Source: Acidobacteriota bacterium
Lineage (GTDB): Bacteria; Acidobacteriota; Terriglobia; Terriglobales; Acidobacteriaceae
Direction: 5' to 3'
Assembly (NCBI GenBank): GCA_021781255.1
Contig: JAJXXG010000181.1
Coordinates: 1 to 5,198, forward strand
Length of the DNA: 5,198 nt
Made by a program: the position numbers and the translations under genes. Below, piece by piece: positions 1 through 5,198 of this stretch. The notes below the pieces were generated by a model, which worked only from the letters and a program-made list of their open reading frames with translations, was not told the origin of the DNA and did not search any database. The number at the start of each line of letters is the position of its first letter. Position 1 is the first letter of the stretch.

Positions 1-695
1 TGAATGGCCCGCGCGCCGGGGTAGAAGACCACTTCCCATCCCGCGTTCCAGCAGCGCCGGCACCAATCTACATCATCCCCGTACATGAACAAGTTTTCAT
101 CGAGCAGGCCCACTGCGTCGAATGTTTCGCGGCGGATCATCGAAAAGCACCCGACCAGGACATCCACGGCCATCGTCCGGTCGTGGGGGAAGTAAAACAT
201 ATGCTCGCCGGCAAAAAATCGGTTGCCCTTACACACTCCCTCCAGGTGGCTGGCCATACAAAAGTTGTTCCACAGAGACGGAAACCGGCGGCATGTGCTC
301 TGCTGCGACATGTCGGGGTTGAAGACGCGAGGCCCAACGTTCCCAACCTTGGGATTCTGGTCGAGGAAATCCGCCAATGCATCCAAGCAGCCGGGAAACA
401 CGATTACATCCGGATTCACCAGGGCGACGTAGCGCCCCTGGCATTGCCGGATGGCCACGTTGTTCCCCTTGGCGAAACCCAGGTTTTCGGGACTCTTGAT
501 GAGTTTGACCCAGGGAAATTTGCTTTCGATCATCTCCACGGAGCCGTCCGTGGACGCATTGTCCACGACGAAGACCTCCATGGTGCGCCTCGGAGGCGCT
601 TTGGCCAGGCTTTCCAGGCACAGTTCCAAATAGTGTCTGGCGTTCCAGCCGACAATCACAACGGAGATATCAACAGGAATAGGACTCAGGGGCAT
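1..695 (-). CDS. Glycosyltransferase family 2, rhamnosyltransferase/WbbL-like (3' end beyond window)
   Basis: Reading from ATG 695 to the left edge gives 231 complete codons with no stop. The product begins with the family 2 GT-A nucleotide-binding strand ISVVIVGWNAR (10-20). It continues with VVDNASTDGS (43-52), ENLGFAKGNN (70-79) and LVNPDV (92-97), where the NPD takes the place of the metal-binding DxD. Later come an acceptor-side block VDVLVGCFSMIRRETFDAVGLLDENLFMYGDDVDWCRRCWNAGW (177-220), in which the Asp pair 207-208 and Asp210 occupy the catalytic-base motif. This is the pattern of the WbbL/RfbF-like subgroup that often adds rhamnose or related deoxysugars to lipid-linked glycans at the inner membrane. 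The donor cannot be fixed from sequence. Complete relatives are about 290-340 residues, so perhaps a quarter is missing. The start is firm because a stop codon TAA sits in frame directly before the ATG. The gene follows the FemAB-like gene by 12 bases, consistent with one transcript. Confidence 0.92.
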   Translation of the reverse strand, partial: MPLSPIPVDISVVIVGWNARHYLELCLESLAKAPPRRTMEVFVVDNASTDGSVEMIESKFPWVKLIKSPENLGFAKGNNVAIRQCQGRYVALVNPDVIVFPGCLDALADFLDQNPKVGNVGPRVFNPDMSQQSTCRRFPSLWNNFCMASHLEGVCKGNRFFAGEHMFYFPHDRTMAVDVLVGCFSMIRRETFDAVGLLDENLFMYGDDVDWCRRCWNAGWEVVFYPGARAI

Positions 696-701
696 TTAAA
701 T

Positions 702-709
702 CTCTACCT
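702..709 (-). promoter_or_regulatory. Ribosome binding site of the left-hand glycosyltransferase, overlapping the preceding stop codon
   Basis: The minus strand reads TAGGTAGAGATTTAA before ATG 695. The purine-rich AGGTAGAG overlaps the TAG stop of the FemAB-like gene at 710-708, and its GAG lies about seven bases from the ATG. This arrangement favours translational coupling: ribosomes finishing the upstream gene can reinitiate. The match to the anti-Shine-Dalgarno sequence is moderate. Confidence 0.45.
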
Positions 710-1805
710 AGTTTCTTATGGCTAATTGCCTGATGGTGCGGACAATGTGTGAGCCAGTCGCGGGTCCATGGAGTACCCGCCGCACAACCAAACCGGCTTG
801 GGCTATTGTCCAGGATACTGCGTTGCCAGACGCCGCCAGCGGATTTATCTGGCACGCATCCTGGCCCGAAAAACCTTTCTTAAAGTGGTAGACTCCGGGA
901 TTTTTATCGGGATCGATACCCCCGAGGTCGTACCATCTGATGCCATTGTCTTTCAACCACTGAATTAGGGACCAATGCAGCAGGTAGGCGCCCTTTGAAT
1001 TCAGCCCTTCATCGCTCGTAGCGCCTAGCAGATAAATCGCCGAATTGCCCATTGCCGAAGCAACGAGTCCTGCTACCGGTATTCCATTGTCCGCGCAAAT
1101 TAAGACGTGCATGCGATGGTGCTCTGGCAGACCTTCCTGGATTTTCCCAAATTCCGCCACATCAACTGTTGTTTCGAATGACTTACGCTTCCGCATCTGA
1201 GCATAGATCTTACAGAAGGCCTGATACTCTTCGATTCCTTGTCCAGAGGTCACGCTCAGATTGTTCTTTTCCGCGCGTACGAGTTGGTTGCGCCATTTCC
1301 TGTCGAGCGCTTTCCGGATATCACTAAGAGGAAGAGCAAGGTCCAGGACAATCGTTCGGTACGCAACGTCGGTGGCGAAAGGTTCAGAATTAAATGTGGA
1401 AAATGCAGATTGCATTATTGTCGCTCGGGGCGATCCGGCAAACGCATTGGGCAGGATGCGCAGAAAAAGCTTCCTCGCGTTCACGTACTCATCCGCGATG
1501 GCGCGGGCCATCCGCGCGGGAACTTCGGGATCGAGTGGCAGGTCGCGCCGTTCCCAGAGAGGGCCCCAGCGCAGGTAGGCCATGCCGTACTTCAGCGGGG
1601 TGGGGCGAATAATCCTGAGCTGCGCCATTCCCCGTACTTCACCGTCGCGCTTCAATACGATCCGGCTGAGGTGTTTTTCTCCCCACCGCACTCCGCCGTA
1701 AGCGGATGTCTGATAGATGTTGGCGTCGTCGAATAGATCAAGCATCTCTGACCACTCCTGGGGAGTGGCTTGATCCACTTCGATCTGCCAGGTCGGATCG
1801 AGCAT
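708..1805 (-). CDS. FemAB/GNAT-type transferase (lipid II glycyltransferase-like)
   Basis: The 365-residue protein resembles the FemABX (COG2348-like) family, built of two GNAT-like domains that transfer amino acids from aminoacyl-tRNA to an amino group, classically on the peptidoglycan stem peptide. Visible signatures are an early YQTSAYGGVRWGEK (31-44), LRWGPLW (78-84), the basic helix RKWRNQLVRAEKNNL (169-183) found between the two halves, and the C-terminal GNAT-type core. That core includes GLVASAMGNSAIYLLGATS (246-264) and WYDLGGIDPDKNPGVYHFKKGF (291-312), which is the family's hallmark YDLGG...GVY.FK block. The length suits members that lack the long coiled-coil tRNA arm. There is no signal peptide or membrane helix, so it should act in the cytoplasm. 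Beside a deacetylase and glycosyltransferases, it may acylate a freed amino group on a sugar rather than make peptidoglycan bridges; this is inference. The frame is open 49 codons further upstream, overlapping the deacetylase gene. That extension looks like a shadow, and ATG 1805 has an AGGA nine bases before it. It lies 19 bases after the deacetylase stop. Confidence 0.87.
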   Translation of the reverse strand: MLDPTWQIEVDQATPQEWSEMLDLFDDANIYQTSAYGGVRWGEKHLSRIVLKRDGEVRGMAQLRIIRPTPLKYGMAYLRWGPLWERRDLPLDPEVPARMARAIADEYVNARKLFLRILPNAFAGSPRATIMQSAFSTFNSEPFATDVAYRTIVLDLALPLSDIRKALDRKWRNQLVRAEKNNLSVTSGQGIEEYQAFCKIYAQMRKRKSFETTVDVAEFGKIQEGLPEHHRMHVLICADNGIPVAGLVASAMGNSAIYLLGATSDEGLNSKGAYLLHWSLIQWLKDNGIRWYDLGGIDPDKNPGVYHFKKGFSGQDACQINPLAASGNAVSWTIAQAGLVVRRVLHGPATGSHIVRTIRQLAIRN

Positions 1806-1814
1806 GATCTGTTT

Positions 1815-1818
1815 TCCT
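1815..1818 (-). promoter_or_regulatory. Ribosome binding site supporting the ATG at 1805 of the FemAB-like gene
   Basis: On the minus strand the 19-base gap after the deacetylase stop reads GGAAATAGGAAAACAGATC and then ATG. The AGGA is nine bases from the ATG. It decides between this start and a GTG/ATG-type start up to 49 codons upstream, which would sit inside the deacetylase gene and add an unconserved arginine- and serine-rich leader. Confidence 0.55.
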
Positions 1819-1824
1819 ATTTCC

Positions 1825-2934
1825 CTATGAGTGGCGCCGTGCCTGCGAAAGCGGCTCCTGGGCACGGGCGGACGAAGAAGGCGTCCGGAAACGCCGGTTT
1901 CTGATGACGCGCAGACGAGGCAGAATCTCAAGCTCGAAAAAGAGGGCGTCATCGCTGTCGGCGCGGGCGCTCACTCTGTCGAGATGGAATGGGTCGGCGC
2001 CCCGGCGGTTGGCAACACTCTCACTCAAGAACACCGCCTTGTGCCCGGAGCGTTCAAGACAGGCTTTTAGGTCGCTTGTAAGATCCTTCGAGGATCCGTA
2101 CGGCTGGCTGAACGAGCGCACTTTCGTATGTGAAGAGGCTTCCAGCTCTGCCTTGTTTCCCTCGATTTCCTGCGCAAGGTCCGCTGTTGTAAGGGACCTG
2201 CCGTGCACGTGCGAATACGTGTGGTTCCCTATCTCGAAGCCGAATGACGCCAGCCCACAGAGCTGCTTGCGAGTCAGATACAGGCCCGCTTCCTCTGCTG
2301 TGCGTCCCTCATTAATTCCGGCAAGCCTGCAAAGCGCTTCGAGGAAAGCCCCTCGCTCCGCCAGCGAGATTGCCGGGAAAAAGGACGCGAAAACATCCGA
2401 AAGCGAAGCCAATTCGAGGTCCTCTCCTCTGCGCACGCCCCGGGCGGCGGCCCGGATCGCATCCATTCCCAAACTATTGGCCACGTAGCAAACGAGATTA
2501 TCGGGCGCCAGTCGTTGATTATCCAGGAATGCGGCATTGACGAAAAAAACTGCCGGAACGCCGTAGCGATGACACAGGGGCGCCGCACATTCCGCAACCG
2601 ATGCATAGGCATCATCGAAAGTCACAAGCACGGCCCGGCTCGGAAGTCCCCGGCCGTCGCAGTCGGTCAGGACGTCATCGAGGCTCACCGGAGTGTAATT
2701 CCGCGTGAGGAACTTCAGCGCGGCCTCGAATTTATCGGGTGTGATATTTACATTCATCCCCCGGGTAAAAGCAGAGTGCTCAGCCGCAATGTTATGAAAC
2801 AAGACACAGCGCAAGGCATAAGAGGAATCGAGGGCGCGCGCAATCCCAAAATGGCCGGGGGTACGCCAGAGCGCTTCCCCGGCCAGGCGAATTGCGACCG
2901 TTCGAAAGCTACTGTAAGACAACCTGCTCTCCAT
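1825..2934 (-). CDS. NodB-type polysaccharide deacetylase (carbohydrate esterase 4 fold)
   Basis: From the ATG at 2934 the protein has 369 residues. An N-terminal strand VLFHNI (44-49) and the segment ITPDKFEAALKFL...YTPVSLDDVL (64-89) are typical of lead-in regions of this superfamily. Motif 1 is TFDD (105-108), with the presumed catalytic base Asp107 and metal ligand Asp108. Motif 2 is HTYSH (238-242), giving the two metal-binding histidines. Motif 3 is SFSQPYG (274-280). These enzymes remove N- or O-acetyl groups from sugars with a divalent metal. The gap between motifs 1 and 2 is about 130 residues, much longer than in short NodB proteins, and is filled by a mainly helical-looking, charged insert (about 140-225). 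The last 30 residues are rich in Arg and Ser and look disordered. No signal peptide is visible, so it probably acts in the cytoplasm on a lipid-linked or nucleotide-linked intermediate. The start is uncertain: ATG at 2934 (26-base overlap with the upstream gene) or TTG at 2922, which has the better ribosome binding site. A TTG at 2961 is also in frame but lacks one. The exact substrate is unknown. Confidence 0.9.
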   Translation of the reverse strand: MESRLSYSSFRTVAIRLAGEALWRTPGHFGIARALDSSYALRCVLFHNIAAEHSAFTRGMNVNITPDKFEAALKFLTRNYTPVSLDDVLTDCDGRGLPSRAVLVTFDDAYASVAECAAPLCHRYGVPAVFFVNAAFLDNQRLAPDNLVCYVANSLGMDAIRAAARGVRRGEDLELASLSDVFASFFPAISLAERGAFLEALCRLAGINEGRTAEEAGLYLTRKQLCGLASFGFEIGNHTYSHVHGRSLTTADLAQEIEGNKAELEASSHTKVRSFSQPYGSSKDLTSDLKACLERSGHKAVFLSESVANRRGADPFHLDRVSARADSDDALFFELEILPRLRVIRNRRFRTPSSSARAQEPLSQARRHS

Positions 2935-4813
2935 CCAGAAACGCTCGCTGCCAGAGCTCAAGGGTTAGCAGCGAAAAGATTTCCTTGGAATAGTTGGCGC
3001 CATTCGAGCCGGCCCGGAGCAATTCCTCAACGGCGTCTTTGCGGAAATAGCCGCGTTCGATTGTTTTGCGGTCTGTCAACACACTCCGGACGACATCCCT
3101 GAGATCGTTGCGAAGCCAGGATTCGTAGGGGACCGGGAACCCGGCCTTCTTCCGGTCGCGGATTTCCCTGGGGATTTTCCGGGACAAAACTTTCTTCAAA
3201 ATATATTTTGAAGTGAATCCGTTTATCTTGAAATCCGGCGGCAACGACGCCGCGAACTCCAGTACCTTGTGATCCAACAAGGGCACACGGAGCTCAATGG
3301 AATTGGCCATTGTCATCTTGTCGGCTTTGATCAGCAAATCATCGGGCAGCCACGTTTTTGTATCGATGTAGAGCATCGCCTCCAGGGTGTTCTTTCCCTG
3401 GACGCGGGCCTGCAGCTGGCGCAAAGGAGCAAGCGAATGCTCGCGGTCGACCATCCCCGCAAAATCGGCAGAGTACATTTCGCCTAATCGATTTCCGGAA
3501 TTGCGATGCGGGTTTGAAGTCCGGCTGTAGTAGTAACCAGGAAAGGAATCCTTCATGAGCGGTGCATATTGCCCCACTCGCGGCAAGTGAAAGACGGAGT
3601 CCGCCAGGGAAAGACCCCGCGCGAGGGTGCCACGGAGTGGAGAAAGAGCGCCCTTGACCCGCTCCAACCAGACGAGGTTGCGATAATTGCTGTATCCCGC
3701 AAAAGCTTCGTCTCCTCCTTCCCCCGAGAGGAGCACTTTGACGTGAGCCTTCGCCAATTTGGAAACGTAGTACATTGCGATGGCGGGTGGTTCACACACC
3801 GGCTCTTCCATGTGCCAGACGTATTGCGGCATAAACGACGCAAAGTCCTGCGGGCTGATGGTCATCTCATAATGCTGGGTTCCAAACGCCTTTGCCGCCA
3901 ATCTGGCGTAGGGCCTTTCGTCAGCGACTTCTCCCCCGGAAAAGCCAACCGTGAAGCTGCTGATATCCTTGTCAGTTTCACGAACAGCAAAGCTCAACAC
4001 ACCCGTGGAGTCCACCCCGCCGCTCAGGAGAACTCCCACCGGCACGTCCGCGATCATGTGAAGTCTGACTGCTTCTTCCAAGATACTCAGCAACTCGCCT
4101 TCGGCTTCGTTCAGGCTCCGCCTTTGGGCAGGCTCTGAAAAGTGCAGATCCCAATATTGCCCGATCACTGGCTTGCCGTCTTGGATCAGGAGGTAGTGTC
4201 CAGGTGCCAGCTTTTGGATTCCCTTCAGCAGAGTGTCCGTACCCGGCAAATACAGGAAGGTCAGAAACCTGTCGATCATCTCGGGAGCAATCTCTCGATG
4301 GACCGAGGGGTCCGCCAAAATCGCTTTGATTTCGGAGGCAAAAACCAAAGACTCTTTGGTGAGGCAGTAGTAGACAGGTTTTATTCCAACTCGATCCCTT
4401 GCCAGCAGCAAAGTCCTTGTATTTTCATCCCAAATCGCGAAGGCGAACATTCCGCGAAGCTTGTCCAGACATTTGGGACCGAGCTCCTCGTACAGATGGA
4501 CAATCACCTCGGTGTCACTTTGCGTTCTGAAGGTGTGCCCCTTAGCGAGAAGAAAGGCCCGCAACTCCTGATAGTTGTATATCTCTCCATTGAAGGCGAT
4601 CCAGACGGTGCCATCCTCGTTCGAAAGGGGCTGGTGACCGCCTTGAAGATCAATGATCGAGAGCCGGCGGAACCCGAGGCCAACCGGACCCGCCACGCGG
4701 TAGCCTTCATCATCCGGCCCCCGATGGCGAATCGTGTCCGCCATCGCTTTTATCAGAGCGGGCGGCACCGGGTCCGCACTGTTCAGCATCAATTTTCCGC
4801 AGATTCCACACAT
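2909..4813 (-). CDS. asnB: Asparagine synthase (glutamine-hydrolysing) family amidotransferase
   Basis: The 634-residue protein has the two-domain layout of AsnB-type amidotransferases. The N-terminal class II glutaminase domain covers about residues 2-215. It has the nucleophile Cys2 (MCGICG), RRLSIIDL at 49-56, HRGPDDEG at 30-37, FNGEIYN at 74-80 and a Ser-Asp at 99-100. The C-terminal ATP-pyrophosphatase synthetase domain carries the PP-loop SGGVDS at 264-269, LLSGEGGDE at 361-369 and LIKADKMTMANSIELRVP at 494-511. All key residues seem present, so the enzyme should be active: glutamine supplies ammonia that is channelled to an AMP-activated carboxylate. In the family this makes asparagine, but paralogues in polysaccharide loci are thought to amidate or aminate sugar acids. 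The context here favours that role, though the substrate is unproven. Length is typical (about 600-650). The frame stays open 79 codons further upstream, but the start must be the ATG at 4813 because the catalytic Cys has to follow the initiator Met. No clear Shine-Dalgarno precedes that ATG, so translation may be coupled to the glycosyltransferase gene that ends 29 bases upstream. Its 3' end overlaps the deacetylase start. Confidence 0.95.
   Translation of the reverse strand: MCGICGKLMLNSADPVPPALIKAMADTIRHRGPDDEGYRVAGPVGLGFRRLSIIDLQGGHQPLSNEDGTVWIAFNGEIYNYQELRAFLLAKGHTFRTQSDTEVIVHLYEELGPKCLDKLRGMFAFAIWDENTRTLLLARDRVGIKPVYYCLTKESLVFASEIKAILADPSVHREIAPEMIDRFLTFLYLPGTDTLLKGIQKLAPGHYLLIQDGKPVIGQYWDLHFSEPAQRRSLNEAEGELLSILEEAVRLHMIADVPVGVLLSGGVDSTGVLSFAVRETDKDISSFTVGFSGGEVADERPYARLAAKAFGTQHYEMTISPQDFASFMPQYVWHMEEPVCEPPAIAMYYVSKLAKAHVKVLLSGEGGDEAFAGYSNYRNLVWLERVKGALSPLRGTLARGLSLADSVFHLPRVGQYAPLMKDSFPGYYYSRTSNPHRNSGNRLGEMYSADFAGMVDREHSLAPLRQLQARVQGKNTLEAMLYIDTKTWLPDDLLIKADKMTMANSIELRVPLLDHKVLEFAASLPPDFKINGFTSKYILKKVLSRKIPREIRDRKKAGFPVPYESWLRNDLRDVVRSVLTDRKTIERGYFRKDAVEELLRAGSNGANYSKEIFSLLTLELWQRAFLDGEQVVLQ
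2929..2932 (-). promoter_or_regulatory. Possible ribosome binding site for an alternative TTG start of the deacetylase
   Basis: Read on the minus strand, GGAG lies six bases before an in-frame TTG at 2922-2920. The ATG at 2934-2932 has only a weak purine run upstream. The site lies within the last codons of the amidotransferase gene. If used, the deacetylase loses its first four residues and the gene overlap shrinks from 26 to 14 bases. Nothing conserved is affected either way. Confidence 0.4.
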
Positions 4814-4842
4814 AGGTTGAGTCGGATGGCCCTGCCTGGAAA

Positions 4843-5198
4843 TTACTTCCAGATCGTTTGCATGCCGCAGAGCCGCCTCAACTGCTGACTGCGGATGTAC
4901 GCGACATACGATTGATCTTCCACACGCGGCGGGCGATTCAGATGAGCCTTTAGAAATCCGTACAACATGGCAGCGGAGCCGATCACGTATGGCTTCTGGA
5001 CGACCCTGCGAAGGCAGCTGGCAGCAATGAAGAGCGGATGATACCCGCAAATGTAAAACACCGAGCCGTGCTTCACCCTGTCGCGCAACAGGCCGTCCTC
5101 AGTTCCCGTGAAGCGATGATGGAGAAGATGCAAATCCGGGAAGCCATGCGTCTTCCAGCCCAGCATATTGGCTTTCACCTCATCGATGGTACCGACCA
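4843..5198 (-). CDS. Glycosyltransferase family 2, C-terminal fragment (5' end beyond window)
   Basis: This reading frame is open from the right edge to a TAA stop at 4845-4843, giving the last 117 residues of a protein whose N-terminal catalytic core lies outside the window. The visible part begins VGTIDEVKANMLGWKTHGFPD. This matches the late part of a GT-A fold family 2 glycosyltransferase, where an acidic pair (here Asp5-Glu6 of the fragment) precedes an arginine- or lysine-rich helix and a glycine turn. It is followed by LHHRFTGTEDG, a tract GYHPLF, and a mildly hydrophobic stretch around residues 70-82 (YVIGSAAMLYGFL) that may sit at the membrane. The tail is basic and ends TIWK. Such enzymes transfer a sugar from a nucleotide donor to a lipid-linked or glycan acceptor at the inner membrane. 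The family call is fairly secure, but donor and acceptor cannot be read from this fragment. It lies 29 bases upstream of the amidotransferase gene on the same strand, which suggests one operon. A GTG at 5178-5176 is internal, not the start, because the conserved frame continues upstream of it. Confidence 0.8.
   Translation of the reverse strand, partial: VGTIDEVKANMLGWKTHGFPDLHLLHHRFTGTEDGLLRDRVKHGSVFYICGYHPLFIAASCLRRVVQKPYVIGSAAMLYGFLKAHLNRPPRVEDQSYVAYIRSQQLRRLCGMQTIWK

Noticed and set aside
183..725. Plus-strand open frame of 180 codons opposite the left-hand glycosyltransferase
   Set aside because: The minus-strand frame shows every family 2 glycosyltransferase motif. The plus-strand product is its mirror shadow and has no known features.
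1806..1952. A 49-codon in-frame upstream extension of the FemAB-like gene
   Set aside because: It lies largely inside the deacetylase gene, codes for an unconserved Arg/Ser-rich leader, and the ATG at 1805 has its own ribosome binding site and begins a typical N-terminus.
708..4813. Assignment to an exosortase A (PEP-CTERM) associated locus
   Set aside because: The gene types match in broad terms, but the deacetylase lacks the N-terminal VDVEDYF-like signature I expect, and the FemAB-like protein has YDLGG rather than the FGRS-type block of the exosortase-linked group. No exosortase or PEP-CTERM gene is in the window. A search with the family models would decide.
4142..4888. Long plus-strand open frame of 248 codons opposite the amidotransferase gene
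   Set aside because: It lies antisense to a strongly conserved gene, its product has no recognisable domain, and such open antisense frames are common in moderately GC-rich genomes.
4814..5050. A 79-codon in-frame upstream extension of the amidotransferase gene
   Set aside because: It overlaps the glycosyltransferase tail and would bury the catalytic Cys2, which must be N-terminal after Met removal.
1..5198. A mobile element, CRISPR array, RNA gene or intrinsic terminator
   Set aside because: No transposase, direct-repeat array, tRNA-like fold or GC hairpin with a T-run was seen, and the intergenic gaps (12-29 bases) are too short to hold most of these.

Overview
The window is a dense, unidirectional stretch of bacterial chromosome. 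All five recognisable genes lie on the minus strand, so transcription runs from right to left. Both outer genes are cut by the window edges. In order of transcription they are: the C-terminal end of a family 2 glycosyltransferase (4843-5198), a complete glutamine-dependent asparagine synthetase-type amidotransferase (2909-4813), a NodB-type polysaccharide deacetylase (1825-2934), a FemAB/GNAT-type aminoacyl or acyl transferase (708-1805), and the N-terminal three quarters of a second family 2 glycosyltransferase (1-695).

Spacing is that of an operon. The gaps are 29, 19 and 12 bases, and the amidotransferase and deacetylase genes overlap by 14 to 26 bases depending on the start chosen. I saw no convincing terminator, promoter, RNA gene, repeat array, mobile element or CRISPR in the window. 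No stretch over 300 bases lacks a gene.

The gene content points to a cell-surface polysaccharide (exopolysaccharide, capsule or O-antigen) biosynthesis locus. Two glycosyltransferases build the glycan. The deacetylase could expose free amino groups on N-acetylated sugars, the FemAB-like enzyme could add an aminoacyl or acyl group, and the AsnB-like enzyme could amidate a carboxylate or supply nitrogen. None of the three complete proteins has an evident signal peptide, so the modifications probably happen on the cytoplasmic side before export. The substrates and the pathway order are inference.

The host cannot be named firmly. Base composition is moderately GC-rich (roughly mid-fifties percent by eye). 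The protein style, especially the right-edge glycosyltransferase tail, resembles what I associate with Acidobacteriota or deltaproteobacterial-type genomes. That is a weak, memory-based impression.
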